From contig DKQK01000059.1 in assembly GCA_002471665.1 (NCBI GenBank), positions 3,459-67,458 on the forward strand: a DNA stretch of 64,000 nucleotides, read 5' to 3'. A program made the translations under genes and the position numbers. Below the pieces are notes generated by a model. That model was not told the origin of the DNA. It worked only from the letters and a program-made list of their open reading frames with translations, and made no database searches. Below, piece by piece: positions 50,414 through 60,121 of the stretch (its first letter is position 1; each line of letters starts with the position of its first letter). This DNA is from Gammaproteobacteria bacterium UBA7310. GTDB lineage: Bacteria > Pseudomonadota > Gammaproteobacteria > Pseudomonadales > Ketobacteraceae.

Positions 50414-51022
50414 TCAGGGTGCCAGGAGAGGCCGCAGGTAATGCTCGGTGAAAGCCCGCAAGCTGTCTTCGTCAGCGGGGTTAATGACGCCGCTGGGGCT
50501 CAGCATCAGGGATTGGGTCAGTCGCAACACCATTTCCGCCATCACCTGGGGATCACCCGCCCGTATATGACCCGCCTTTTGCGCCCGCTCCAGCTGCATG
50601 GCCAGATACTGGCGGGAGAAACTCATAATGAGTTCAAAGTCGGTGGTCAGATAAGGCAGAACGTGGTCGGGCTCCGACTTCAGCAACCGTTGCAACAGCT
50701 CATTGCCGTGGGTCATGCGGCTGAACAACACAAACGATTCCAGTAACGCATCCAACGCCGAGCCCAGGTCATTGATGGCCTCTTCGATGTGCACCAGGCT
50801 GCGTTGCAGGTCGCGGAAAATGACGGCCTTGAATAGCTGATCTTTTTCGCTGAAGCGCCGATACAAAGTGGCACGCCCCATGCCGGCACGCTTGGACACA
50901 TCTTCCATGGTGGTGCGGCGCAAGCCGTATTCAATGTACAGTGATCGTGCGCTATCCAGAATCCTTTGGTTGGTACTGTCCTCATCCTCTTTGAGCAGGG
51001 CTGCGGGTATTTCAAGATTCAC
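50414..51022 (-). CDS. TetR/AcrR-family transcriptional regulator
   Basis: A 202-residue regulator. NQRILDSARSLYIEYGLRRTTMEDVSKRAGMGRATLYRRFSEKDQLFKAVI is the HTH domain, and a helical ligand domain covers about 75-200. It is upstream of the MpaB-type oxygenase on the same strand, separated by 160 bp containing a possible operator, so it likely regulates that gene. PurU follows upstream on the same strand with about 70 bp between them. Confidence 0.9.
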   Translation of the reverse strand: MNLEIPAALLKEDEDSTNQRILDSARSLYIEYGLRRTTMEDVSKRAGMGRATLYRRFSEKDQLFKAVIFRDLQRSLVHIEEAINDLGSALDALLESFVLFSRMTHGNELLQRLLKSEPDHVLPYLTTDFELIMSFSRQYLAMQLERAQKAGHIRAGDPQVMAEMVLRLTQSLMLSPSGVINPADEDSLRAFTEHYLRPLLAP

Positions 51023-51091
51023 GCTGATACATTCCTGTTGTCTGATTCGCTATTTATTGTGTTTATATGCGCAGATGGTTGCTGGCTGAGT

Positions 51092-51961
51092 CTAGTCGAA
51101 AATAACAGTTTTGTTGCCATGCATCACCACCCTGTCCTCCAGATGGTAACGCAATCCGCGGGCCAGAACGATTTTTTCCACGTCTTTGCCCAGGCGTACC
51201 AGATCATCCTTGTTATGGCGATGGCTGATGCGCTCCACATCCTGCTCGATGATAGGCCCCTGATCCAGCTCCTGGGTCACGTAATGACAGGTGGCGCCAA
51301 TCAGTTTCACACCCCGGTCATAAGCCTGGTAATAGGGATTGGCACCGATAAACGACGGCAGAAAACTGTGGTGGATATTAATCACCTGGCCCTGGTAACG
51401 CTCACAAATGGCCGCCGGCAGTATTTGCATGTAGCGGGCCAGCACAATGGTTTGAGCCTCAACCTGTTGCAGCAAGTCATCCACCTGCTGAAAGTGTGCG
51501 GATTTGTCGGCTGGGTCAACCGGCACGTGATGAAACGGAATACCATGCCACTCCACCATACTGCGCAGATTGTCATGATTGGCAATCACGGCACTGATGT
51601 CGCAGTACAGTTCACCACTGTGCCAGCGGTAGAGGATGTCCGCCAGACAATGGGAGGCGTGACTGGCCAGAATAACCACCTTCTTGCGCACACTGGAATC
51701 GCTGATGAACCAGCTCATCTGAAAGGCCTGTGCCAGCTCGGCAAAGCGTTGCTGGAACTGCTCCAGACTGACATCCAGGGAATCCGCCCGAATCTCGTTG
51801 CGCATGAAAAACCAGCCCGGGTCCTGGGCGCCGCTGCCGGGCTCCGAGTGATAGCTCGCTTCCGTCAACCAGCCCCCGTGGGCACTGATGAACTCACTGA
51901 CTTTGGCGACGATGCCAACCCGGTCCGGACAGCGGATAACAAGGCGGTAGGTCTGTTCCAT
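51092..51961 (-). CDS. purU: Formyltetrahydrofolate deformylase
   Basis: A 289-residue PurU. The N-terminal ACT domain (YRLVIRCPDRVGIVAKVSEFISAHGGWLTEASYH) is glycine/methionine-sensing. The C-terminal hydrolase has the formyltransferase fold with HHSFLPSFIGANPYYQAYDRGVKLIGATCHYVTQELDQGPII, including the Asn/His/Asp triad region. It splits 10-formyl-THF to formate and THF, balancing one-carbon units. Its ATG follows a GC-rich spacer. Confidence 0.95.
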   Translation of the reverse strand: MEQTYRLVIRCPDRVGIVAKVSEFISAHGGWLTEASYHSEPGSGAQDPGWFFMRNEIRADSLDVSLEQFQQRFAELAQAFQMSWFISDSSVRKKVVILASHASHCLADILYRWHSGELYCDISAVIANHDNLRSMVEWHGIPFHHVPVDPADKSAHFQQVDDLLQQVEAQTIVLARYMQILPAAICERYQGQVINIHHSFLPSFIGANPYYQAYDRGVKLIGATCHYVTQELDQGPIIEQDVERISHRHNKDDLVRLGKDVEKIVLARGLRYHLEDRVVMHGNKTVIFD

Positions 51962-52034
51962 AATTGACGCTGATTCCCATTGACTGCAGATTACAGGTGA
52001 AGGTTACATTTGGGGCGCCAGTATATACGGTTTC

Positions 52035-53768
52035 TCAACCCAACCACAGGGTGAGGGTCACCAAATTGGTCACCAGCAACAGCAGCGCCAGCCAACGCCA
52101 GAAGCCGGCCGGATCGCGCTCCAGCAACGGCCGCTGCTGCACTGACAGGAAAGCCGGATTGGGGTGTTTCAGATCATGTACAAACTCAGACAGGGAGTCA
52201 TAGCGCAGATCCGCATTGGTTTGCATGGCCTTGCGCAACGCCCCGTCCAGCCACACCGGCACCATGGGGTTACGGCGATAGGCCGGTATGTATTTAAGAT
52301 CCAGAAAGTCCGAGACAGTGGTGGCCTTCTGGAAACGCTCCCCAAACGGATGCTTGCCGGTCAGCATCTCGTAAATCACCATGGCCAGGGAAAACTGATC
52401 GCTTTTCTCCGAGCGCGGCCGTTGCAGGCGATATTCCGGAGCAGAGTAATCCAGCGTGCCCAGGGCGCGCTCACGCTCAAAGCTGGTGGCAATCTCATCC
52501 ACCCCCGCCACGTAGACGGAACCGAAGTCGATGATCACCGGATCCTCGCCTTTCATGACAATGTTATCGGGCTTGATGTCCTGATGCAGGGTTTCGCGGC
52601 GGTGGAAGGAGCGCAGGCCCTGCACCAGCTTTTCCGCCATGGCCACCACCTGCGCCACATCCATCGGCTGCCCCCCGGCAATCTTCTGCGCCAGCGACGG
52701 GCCCGGCAAATCCTCGGTGAGATAATACAGAAACCGCCGCCCGGGGCCGGGCTCCACCACTTTCACCACGTAGGGATTGTCGATGCGGCGCCCCACCCAC
52801 TCTTCCATGATAAAGCGTTCGATATAGGCCACGTCATCCACGTAATTCACCGAGGGGGTTTTCATCACCGCACTGATACCGCTGTGCTCGTGGCGAACCC
52901 GGTACAGCTGACTGCGCTGACTGGCGTGAATCTGTTGCTGCACACACCAGCCATCCAGTTTCAGCCCCACTTCCAGCTCCGGTGGAAAGGGTAACTGGCG
53001 CAGGCTCTGCAGCACGTCTTCGTTGGTTTCCTGGCCCAGTTGCGTCACCTGTACCCACTGGCAGGACAGGTTATCCTGGCTGCCGTTATCCAGCGCCCGC
53101 TGCACCAGATCGGCCATCAGCGTGTCCGGGGTTGCCATGCCTTGTGCCAACGCCGTTTGCAAGGTGCGCTGATCAATAAACTCATGCACACCATCGGTGG
53201 TCAGCAGGAAACCATCACCGGGTTCCAGGTCCACCACTTTCAGATCCACATCCAGGTTCAGATCGATGCCCAGGGCCCGCGCCAGATAATTCTGCGACGA
53301 CGAAATTCGCGCCGTATGATCCCGGGTTAACTGCTCCAGAATGCCCTCCCGAAAACGCCAGACCCGGGAATCCCCCACGTGAAAAATATAAGCGGAACGG
53401 GATTTCAGAATGACGCAACTGAAGGTGGTGACATAGCCCTTCTCGGCTTCCAGAAACCGTTGCCCCTGGCCGTACAACCAGCGGTTCAGGGCCGTCAGTA
53501 CCTTGTGGGCAGACTGCTTGACGCTCCAGGAATCCGGCGTCGAGTAATAATCATTGATGAAGCCGGTCACCGCGATGTCCGATGCCTCCTTGCCCGCCTC
53601 CGCGGCACTCACACCGTCGGCAATGGCCACCACAATGCCCTTGCGGTTGAGCAGGGAGCCCTGCGGGATCTTGATGGCCATGCTGTCTTCGTTCTGCGGT
53701 TTGACACCGGCACTGGTGAACTGGGCGGCGCTGACTGCCAACTGCTGCTTTGTGGTATCCAATGACAT
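52035..53768 (-). CDS. PP2C phosphatase fused to Ser/Thr protein kinase, membrane-anchored
   Basis: A 577-residue fusion. Residues 1-250 are a PP2C phosphatase: VKPQNEDSMAIKI, IVVAIADGVSAAEAGKEAS, IFHVGDSRVWRF and FLLTTDGVHEF provide the metal aspartates. Residues about 280-540 are a protein kinase: AVMKTPS with the Lys, LHQDIKPDNIVMKG catalytic loop, IIDFGSVYV (DFG), ALGTLDYSAPEYRL. A C-terminal helix (WLALLLLVTNLVTLTLWLG) anchors it. Linking both activities in one chain suggests a self-balanced regulator of membrane or type VI-like functions; the target is unknown. Confidence 0.93.
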   Translation of the reverse strand: MSLDTTKQQLAVSAAQFTSAGVKPQNEDSMAIKIPQGSLLNRKGIVVAIADGVSAAEAGKEASDIAVTGFINDYYSTPDSWSVKQSAHKVLTALNRWLYGQGQRFLEAEKGYVTTFSCVILKSRSAYIFHVGDSRVWRFREGILEQLTRDHTARISSSQNYLARALGIDLNLDVDLKVVDLEPGDGFLLTTDGVHEFIDQRTLQTALAQGMATPDTLMADLVQRALDNGSQDNLSCQWVQVTQLGQETNEDVLQSLRQLPFPPELEVGLKLDGWCVQQQIHASQRSQLYRVRHEHSGISAVMKTPSVNYVDDVAYIERFIMEEWVGRRIDNPYVVKVVEPGPGRRFLYYLTEDLPGPSLAQKIAGGQPMDVAQVVAMAEKLVQGLRSFHRRETLHQDIKPDNIVMKGEDPVIIDFGSVYVAGVDEIATSFERERALGTLDYSAPEYRLQRPRSEKSDQFSLAMVIYEMLTGKHPFGERFQKATTVSDFLDLKYIPAYRRNPMVPVWLDGALRKAMQTNADLRYDSLSEFVHDLKHPNPAFLSVQQRPLLERDPAGFWRWLALLLLVTNLVTLTLWLG

Positions 53769-53812
53769 ACTGGGATCACATTATAAATTCATATTAACGG
53801 GTAACTGAAAGC

Positions 53813-53839
53813 ACACGGGCCGCCATTGGCGACCCGTGT
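53813..53839 (-). terminator. Stem-loop after narK
   Basis: ACACGGG (53813-53819) pairs with CCCGTGT (53833-53839), with a further short GCCA/TGGC pairing inside. It lies downstream of the narK stop on the minus strand; there is no long T-run. Confidence 0.55.
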
Positions 53840-53882
53840 TGCGTTCACATTGCGCATTCACTTTGCGCTGCCGGCCACCGGC

Positions 53883-55352
53883 TCAGCTTACTTCAATGAG
53901 CTGAACCGTGCCATCCGGCAGTACTTCCGTCATGTGACCTTCGGGCTCCTCGATAAACTGCACCAGCAGGAACACCAAACCGGCGCAACCGGCGATCACC
54001 ATAAAGAAAGTGGAGGCATCCACAAACGACAGCACAGTCAGGAAAGTCACCGCACCCACATTACCATAGGCACCCGCCATACCGGCAATTTGTCCGGTCA
54101 TGCGGCGCTGTACCAGGGGCACCATGGCAAACACTGCGCCTTCACCGGCCTGCACGAAGAAAGAGCAACACATGGTGGCAACCACGGCAACCCAGATCCA
54201 CCAGCTGCCATCGATCTGACTCAGCACCAGGTAACCTACCGCCAGCCCGGCCACCAGAATGCTCATGGTTTTCTTACGGCCAAACTTGTCGCTGATCCAG
54301 CCACCACCAGGGCGCGCCGCCAGGTTCATAAAGGCAAAACCGGATGCCAGTAAGCCCGCCTTAACCGCATCCAGGCCAAAGGTATCCATAAAGAACAGGG
54401 GCAACATGGACACCACCGCCAGCTCTGAACCGAAGGTTACAAAATACGCCCAGTCCAGTACCGCCACCTGCTTGAATTTATAGCCTTCCGGTTGCGGTTG
54501 GGGGTCAGTAAACAAGTGGCTGTTCACTTTGTAGATCTGGGTGACCTGGAAGACAAACAACGCAACCAGGCCCACCCACAACGCAACCGCCGCGCCACCG
54601 CTCAACAGTTTCAGATTGTCCGGGCCCAGTTTCCAGGTCAGCACGGCCAGGGCTATGTACATGGGCACATTCATGGCCAGATAGAAGAAGAAATCTTTCT
54701 TGGTGGTTACCTCCAGGCCGCCGGATTTTTTCGGCTTGAAATAGGTGGAACCTTTCGGTGTGTTACGTGCTTTAAAATAAAAGAACACGCCGTACACCAG
54801 CGCCAGTGCACCGGTGCAGGCCACCGCATAACGCCAGCCTTCCGGCCCACCGAACAGCAGGGCGATGGTGGGCAGTGTCATGGCGGCGGCAGCCGAACCA
54901 AAGTTACCCCAACCGCCGTACACGCCTTCCGCCAATCCCACCTGCTTGGCGGGGAACCATTCACCCACCAAACGGATACCAATCACAAAACCGGCACCCA
55001 CAAAGCCCAGCATAAACCGGCTCAGAGCCAGCATTTCATAACTGGTGGAAGAGGCAAACAAAAAGCAGATAAAGGATGAAGCGACCAGCAGCCCGCTGAA
55101 AACATGGCGTGGGCCAAACTTATCCACCAGGATTCCAATGACAATGCGCGCCGGGATGGTGAGGGCAACGTTCAGAATCATCAGTGCCTTAACCTGTTGC
55201 TGGGACAGATCAAAGGTTTCCTTGATGGCTGCCAACAGTGGCGCATGGCTGAACCAGACAACGAAAGTGATGAAGAACGCCACCCACGTCAGGTGCAGGG
55301 TACGAATACTGGGATTGCTAAAATCCAGCAGATTCAATTTACCGCTATTCAT
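53883..55352 (-). CDS. narK: NarK-type nitrate/nitrite MFS transporter
   Basis: A 489-residue MFS transporter with twelve helices. The family hallmark GVYGGWGNFGSAAAA is in helix 5; RFMLGFVGAGFVIGIRLVGEWFP is helix 4 with the nitrate-binding Arg, and GAYGNVGAVTFLTVLSF the matching site in the second half. It takes up nitrate or exchanges nitrite. AAGGAG precedes ATG 55352 by six nt. A sigma-54-like promoter lies about 32 bp upstream. It is divergent from nasB-nasA. Confidence 0.95.
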   Translation of the reverse strand: MNSGKLNLLDFSNPSIRTLHLTWVAFFITFVVWFSHAPLLAAIKETFDLSQQQVKALMILNVALTIPARIVIGILVDKFGPRHVFSGLLVASSFICFLFASSTSYEMLALSRFMLGFVGAGFVIGIRLVGEWFPAKQVGLAEGVYGGWGNFGSAAAAMTLPTIALLFGGPEGWRYAVACTGALALVYGVFFYFKARNTPKGSTYFKPKKSGGLEVTTKKDFFFYLAMNVPMYIALAVLTWKLGPDNLKLLSGGAAVALWVGLVALFVFQVTQIYKVNSHLFTDPQPQPEGYKFKQVAVLDWAYFVTFGSELAVVSMLPLFFMDTFGLDAVKAGLLASGFAFMNLAARPGGGWISDKFGRKKTMSILVAGLAVGYLVLSQIDGSWWIWVAVVATMCCSFFVQAGEGAVFAMVPLVQRRMTGQIAGMAGAYGNVGAVTFLTVLSFVDASTFFMVIAGCAGLVFLLVQFIEEPEGHMTEVLPDGTVQLIEVS

Positions 55353-55383
55353 TGGAATCTCCTTAAAAAATGACGATCCCAAC

Positions 55384-55402
55384 AAAGCAATGGGCATGCC
55401 AT
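55384..55402 (-). promoter_or_regulatory. Sigma-54 promoter of narK
   Basis: On the minus strand ATGGCATGCCCATTGCTTT has GG-N10-GC, a close match to the sigma-54 consensus (TGGCAC-N4-TTGC). It lies about 32 bp before the start codon. Confidence 0.75.
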
Positions 55403-55640
55403 CCCCAGAAAAGCGCACAAAAAAAGCCATGCCGCTACTATTTTGGGTCTCTTTTTCAGGAAAACCATCAAAAATGCATCATATAAGAACGCATTTATCT
55501 TTTTGATGCACGCAGACAGCACACTAAACCAATTCGCTAACAGGTAATAACGCACCACACAAAAACACTTTCCGAAGCACCCCATCCCATAACGGTGCAT
55601 TTTTATCAATAACCCCCTGTTTGCTCATGCCCGCCAAACG

Positions 55641-55658
55641 CTGGCATAGGGCTTGCTA
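55641..55658 (+). promoter_or_regulatory. Sigma-54 promoter of nasB
   Basis: CTGGCATAGGGCTTGCTA has GG-N10-GC and the TTGC box, 43 bp upstream of the GTG start. GCACC/GGTGC half-sites, as used by NtrC, lie 50-90 bp further upstream; full 17-bp sites were not found. Confidence 0.78.
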
Positions 55659-55700
55659 ACTTCATAAGCAAGAACCCCATTTCTGTAAAGGCGGTGCCCT

Positions 55701-56987
55701 GTGAGTACGACCCCTACAGCATTCAACACCCAAGGCAGCAAACCCAAACTGGTATTCGTAGGTAACGGTATGGCGGGAACACGAACCCTGGAGGAGCTGC
55801 TGGCCATTCATTCCGAAAAGTACGAGATCAGCGTGATCGGCGAGGAAAATTTTGGCAACTACAATCGCATCATGCTGTCACCGGTGCTGGCGGGCGAAAA
55901 AACCATAGACAACATCATGCTCAATGATGAAGCCTGGTATCGGCAAAACAACATTACCTTTTATAAGGGCGAGCGCGCCATCCGCATCGACCGCAACAAG
56001 CGCCGGGTAATGACCACCGGCAACCGAGAGATTCCCTACGACCGCCTGGTACTGGCCACCGGCTCGGTCCCGGTTCGCATTCCGGTTCCCGGCCATGATC
56101 TGAAAAACGTACTGACTTTCCGCCACATCAACGACGTCAATACCATGCTGGAACTGAGCGGCCGCAAACAGCACGCTGCTGTCATCGGGGGCGGGCTGCT
56201 GGGCCTGGAGGCGGCCAACGGCTTGCGCAAGCAAGGCATGAAGGTGACTGTGGTCCATGCGTTCGACTCTCTACTCAACCGGCAACTGGACAAGACCGCC
56301 GCCCGGCTCCTGCAACAATCCCTGGAGGAGAAAGGCATTGAGTTTGTGATGGGGGCCATGACTGCCGCCATCGAAGGCAACGAGCAAGGTGAAGTGGAGC
56401 GGTTGCAGTTCAAGGACGGCACCCATCTCGATGTGGATATGGTGGTCATGGCAACCGGTGTCAAACCCAATATCGAACTGGCCAAAAACAGCGGCCTACA
56501 GTGCGACCGCGGCATTCTGGTAAACGACGTCCTGCAAACCTTTGACCCGGCCATTTACGCCGTTGGTGAGTGCATTCAGCACCGGGGGCAATTGTTTGGC
56601 CTGGTGGCCCCTACCTACGAACAGGCCCGGGTTTGCGCCAACCACCTGGCGGAAATGGGCATTGCCCGCTATATACAAACGGCACAGGCCACCCAGCTCA
56701 AGATCACCGGGATACACGCTTTTTCCGCCGGGGTCTTCGACAATGCCGAAGGCGGTGAAGAGATCACCTTCTTCGACCAGGCCATGGGGCACTACAAAAA
56801 GCTGGTCATCAAAGACAATACCCTGGTGGGCGCGGTGCTCTACGGAGACACGCAGGACGGCGGCTGGTTCTTTGAATTGATTCAACAACAAACCGACATC
56901 AGCGCCATTCGGGATCAACTGATTTTTGGCAAAGATTTCTGTACCGGCGCGCAACAGGATCCGGAGCATCTGCCGGAAGCCGCCTGA
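55701..56987 (+). CDS. nasB: FAD-dependent electron transfer subunit of assimilatory nitrate reductase
   Basis: A 428-residue flavoprotein of the NirB-like oxidoreductase family: LVFVGNGMAGTRTLEELL (FAD), YNRIMLSPVLAG, HAAVIGGGLLGLEAANGLRKQGMKVTVVH (NAD(P)), YAVGECIQHRGQLFGLVAPTYEQ. It lacks the siroheme part of NirB. It most likely passes electrons from NAD(P)H to NasA. GTG 55701 has AAGG upstream and fits the fold. NasA starts 9 bp downstream. Confidence 0.88.
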   Translation: MSTTPTAFNTQGSKPKLVFVGNGMAGTRTLEELLAIHSEKYEISVIGEENFGNYNRIMLSPVLAGEKTIDNIMLNDEAWYRQNNITFYKGERAIRIDRNKRRVMTTGNREIPYDRLVLATGSVPVRIPVPGHDLKNVLTFRHINDVNTMLELSGRKQHAAVIGGGLLGLEAANGLRKQGMKVTVVHAFDSLLNRQLDKTAARLLQQSLEEKGIEFVMGAMTAAIEGNEQGEVERLQFKDGTHLDVDMVVMATGVKPNIELAKNSGLQCDRGILVNDVLQTFDPAIYAVGECIQHRGQLFGLVAPTYEQARVCANHLAEMGIARYIQTAQATQLKITGIHAFSAGVFDNAEGGEEITFFDQAMGHYKKLVIKDNTLVGAVLYGDTQDGGWFFELIQQQTDISAIRDQLIFGKDFCTGAQQDPEHLPEAA

Positions 56988-56996
56988 CCGACCAAC

Positions 56997-59654
56997 ATGG
57001 CTATTGAACCAATGCTAAATAGAAGTACCTGCGCTTACTGCGGAGTGGGTTGCGGCATAGAGATACACACTGACCCGGACGGCAGTACCCGCGTTCAGGG
57101 TGATGCCGACCACCCTGCCAATTTCGGTAAATTGTGCGCCAAAGGGTCTACCCTGGCGCACACCCTGACCCACGAGGGCCGCCTGCTTCACCCCATGATT
57201 CACGGCCTGCGTGCCAGCTGGGATCAGGCCACAACATACGTCGCCGGCGAGCTGCACCGTATCACCCGCGAGCACGGTGCCGATGCCGTGGCTTTTTACG
57301 TGTCCGGCCAGTTGCTGACCGAAGACTACTACGTTGCCAACAAGCTGATGAAAGGCTTTATCGGCAGCGCCAACATCGACACCAACTCCCGCTTATGCAT
57401 GTCGTCCGCGGTGGCCGCCTACAAACGGGCGTTCGGTGAAGACTGCGTGCCCGCCAGTTACGCGGACCTGGAACTGGCCGACCTGATCGTGCTCACCGGT
57501 TCCAACACCGCCTGGTGCCATCCGATCCTGTTTCAACGCATCAAAGCCGCCAAACAGAAGCGTCCGCAGATGAAGGTGGTGGTCATTGACCCCCGGCGCA
57601 CCGCCACCTGTGAAATCGCCGATCTGCATTTACCGCTGATTCCTGGCAGCGACGTTGCTCTGTTCAACGGCCTGCTGAGCTATCTGGACGAACAGGGCAA
57701 AACCGATCGCGACTACATAGAACGACACTGCGAAGGCTTTGCAGCCGCCCTGGACAGCGCCCGCGCCGATGCCGCCACCCTGCAGCAAGTGGCCCGGCGC
57801 TGCGATCTCAAAGAGCAGGACGTCGCCACCTTCTATGCATGGTTTGCTGCCACCGAACGCACCCTGACCTGCTTTTCCCAAGGCATCAACCAATCCTCCC
57901 AGGGCACCGACAAAGGTAACGCCATCATCAATTGTCACCTGGCCACGGGGCGGGTCGGCAAGCCCGGCGCATCACCTTTTTCCCTCACCGGCCAGCCCAA
58001 TGCCATGGGTGGCCGTGAAGTGGGCGGCCTTGCCAACCAACTGGCGGCGCACATGGATTTCACCACCGCCGAGCGGGACAAAGTAAGTGCTTTCTGGCAG
58101 ACCGACACGTTGGCGCAACAACCGGGCCTGAAAGCGGTGGATCTGTTTGATGCCGTCGCAGCCGGGCGCGTGAAAGCAATCTGGGTAATGGGTACCAACC
58201 CCGCGGTGAGCCTGCCCAACGCCGGCAAGGTAGTGCAAGCACTTAACAAGGCGGAGCTGGTCATCGTATCCGACTGCATCGCGCACACCGACACCAGCCA
58301 GTACGCCCACGTGCTGCTGCCGGCGGCAGGCTGGGGGGAAAAGGACGGCACCGTCACCAATTCCGAGCGCTGCATCTCACGCCAGCGGGGCAGCCTGCAA
58401 CCGGCCGGCGAAGCGCGTCAGGACTGGCGCATTCTGACCGACGTTGCCCACGCCATGGGATTCGGCACCCACTTTCCCTACCGCACGGCCGCCGACATTT
58501 TTCGCGAGCACGCCCGTCTGACCAGCCTCAACCGCCACACCCCGCGCAAGCTGGACCTGGGCGACCTGGCAGACCTCACCGAGGCACAGTACAACAACCT
58601 GCAGCCACAGCAATGGCCAGCCACCGGGGAGCAGGATCCCCAGCGCCTGTACGCCGACGGCAACTTCAGCACACCCAACGGCAAAGCCCAGTTCGTGGCC
58701 ACGCAATGTCGCGGAGTCCGCCACCCGGTCAGCGCCCGTTGGCCGCTGTCGCTGAACACCGGACGCATCCGGGATCAGTGGCACACCATGACCCGAACGG
58801 CACTGGCCCCGCCACTCAACGCGCACAAACCAGAGCCTTTTGTGGAAATTCATCCGGACACCGCCGCCACCTACCAGGTGCTGGACAACCAGTTGGCGCG
58901 CATCGAATCCCAATGGGGCAGCGCCATCATGAAGGTCAACGTGACCGACAGCGTGCGCCGCGGTGAACTGTTCGTCCCCATGCACTGGAACGATCAATGG
59001 GCCCGCGGCGCCCGCATCGGTGAATTGGTGAACCCGGTGGTGGACCCCATCTCCGGCCAACCGGAATCCAAGCACACCCCCTGCAGCATTGCACCCTGGC
59101 TGCCGCAGTGGCGCGCGCTGATGCTGTCCCGCAAGAACCTGCCTTTACCCCAGTGCGATTACGCCGCCAAAGTACGCGGCCAGCACTTTTATCGCTATGA
59201 GTTATGCGGCCAGGGCACACTGGAGAGCCTGGCGGAAACCGCCAGGCAATTCGCTGCGATGGCGTCTGAGCCTGCCATTGAATACCTGGATACCCCCCGC
59301 CACAGTTTTCGCTGTGCCTGGATTAACGATAGCGGCCTGCACACCTGCATTTACATCGGCCCGGGGAACACCAGCACCATCGCCAGCGCCGATCGCAACT
59401 GGCTCGCCAGCCTGTTTGAAAAGCAAAGCCTCAACACCATGGAGCGCAAGGCCCTGCTCTCGGGAAGAAGCCCGGCCGGTGTAGAGGACTGCGGCCGCAC
59501 CATCTGCGCCTGTTTCGGGGTGGGCGAGAACACCATCCGCAAAGCCATCCAGAAATATGGCCTGACCGATGCCGCGGCGGTGGGAAAGCACCTGAAAGCC
59601 GGCACCAACTGCGGGTCCTGCGTGTCGGAAATCAAAGCCCTCCTGCAGGGCTGA
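56997..59654 (+). CDS. nasA: Assimilatory nitrate reductase catalytic subunit
   Basis: An 885-residue molybdopterin enzyme. An N-terminal [4Fe-4S] site is formed by C12, C15, C19 and C47. Mo-bis-MGD domains follow with SRLCMSSAVAAYKRAFGEDCVPASY (Mo-ligand Cys), LTGSNTAWCHPI, GPMGG-type SLTGQPNAMGGREVGGLANQL and the C-terminal NTGRIRDQWHTMTRT. A BFD-like [2Fe-2S] domain at the end uses C837, C839, C872 and C875. It reduces nitrate to nitrite in the cytosol, fed by NasB. It is the second gene of the operon. Confidence 0.97.
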   Translation: MAIEPMLNRSTCAYCGVGCGIEIHTDPDGSTRVQGDADHPANFGKLCAKGSTLAHTLTHEGRLLHPMIHGLRASWDQATTYVAGELHRITREHGADAVAFYVSGQLLTEDYYVANKLMKGFIGSANIDTNSRLCMSSAVAAYKRAFGEDCVPASYADLELADLIVLTGSNTAWCHPILFQRIKAAKQKRPQMKVVVIDPRRTATCEIADLHLPLIPGSDVALFNGLLSYLDEQGKTDRDYIERHCEGFAAALDSARADAATLQQVARRCDLKEQDVATFYAWFAATERTLTCFSQGINQSSQGTDKGNAIINCHLATGRVGKPGASPFSLTGQPNAMGGREVGGLANQLAAHMDFTTAERDKVSAFWQTDTLAQQPGLKAVDLFDAVAAGRVKAIWVMGTNPAVSLPNAGKVVQALNKAELVIVSDCIAHTDTSQYAHVLLPAAGWGEKDGTVTNSERCISRQRGSLQPAGEARQDWRILTDVAHAMGFGTHFPYRTAADIFREHARLTSLNRHTPRKLDLGDLADLTEAQYNNLQPQQWPATGEQDPQRLYADGNFSTPNGKAQFVATQCRGVRHPVSARWPLSLNTGRIRDQWHTMTRTALAPPLNAHKPEPFVEIHPDTAATYQVLDNQLARIESQWGSAIMKVNVTDSVRRGELFVPMHWNDQWARGARIGELVNPVVDPISGQPESKHTPCSIAPWLPQWRALMLSRKNLPLPQCDYAAKVRGQHFYRYELCGQGTLESLAETARQFAAMASEPAIEYLDTPRHSFRCAWINDSGLHTCIYIGPGNTSTIASADRNWLASLFEKQSLNTMERKALLSGRSPAGVEDCGRTICACFGVGENTIRKAIQKYGLTDAAAVGKHLKAGTNCGSCVSEIKALLQG

Positions 59655-59673
59655 ACACAGTTTAAGCAGGTAG

Positions 59674-59701
59674 AGCCCCCTGCCAGGAGCCCCCTGCCAG
59701 G
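59674..59701. repeat. 14-bp tandem repeat
   Basis: AGCCCCCTGCCAGG at 59674-59687 and 59688-59701, just after nasA. A local duplication. Confidence 0.8.
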
Positions 59702-59747
59702 GCTGCCTTCCACTGCCACCTGCACCACCATAATGACCCCGTTACCC

Positions 59748-59769
59748 GATGCAGGCACAAGCCTGCATC
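59748..59769 (+). terminator. Terminator-like stem after nasA
   Basis: GATGCAGGC (59748-59756) and GCCTGCATC (59761-59769) with an ACAA loop, followed by a short T-run in ACCCTTTTCCC. The region 59655-60121 (467 bp) otherwise holds the tandem repeat, AT-rich sequence and the nirB promoter; no gene seen. Confidence 0.65.
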
Positions 59770-60022
59770 ACCCTTTTCCCACTCCCCAAAGCGCATTTTA
59801 TTCACGAAATTGACTGTTAATTTTTGCACCACCAATAAACACAAACTCCGCCTAAGCGCATCATTTAAGAGCCTTTTTTTAAAAACCTCACCCCTCACTT
59901 AGCACTTATTTGGTGCTCGCCGTGGTGCACGGCGATTCATGATGATGCATATTGGTTTTTTTGCGCTGTTTTTATCCGCTTTTCTGTGTTTTCAGCGCTT
60001 TTTAGGCACCACTCAGATAATT

Positions 60023-60040
60023 GGCATGTTAGCTGCTTTA
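60023..60040 (+). promoter_or_regulatory. Sigma-54 promoter of nirBD
   Basis: TTGGCATGTTAGCTGCTT has GG-N10-GC at the right spacing, about 80 bp before the nirB GTG. It resembles the sites before narK and nasB, so all three are likely switched on together under nitrogen limitation. A GGTGC-type half-site lies upstream near 59930. Confidence 0.72.
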
Positions 60041-60121
60041 TCAGTTTCGAGAGTTAACACTATCGGGCCACGCCGGGAGTATCGCCCCGGCCAAAAGCAG
60101 TGAGATAGAGCGGAGTCCATC

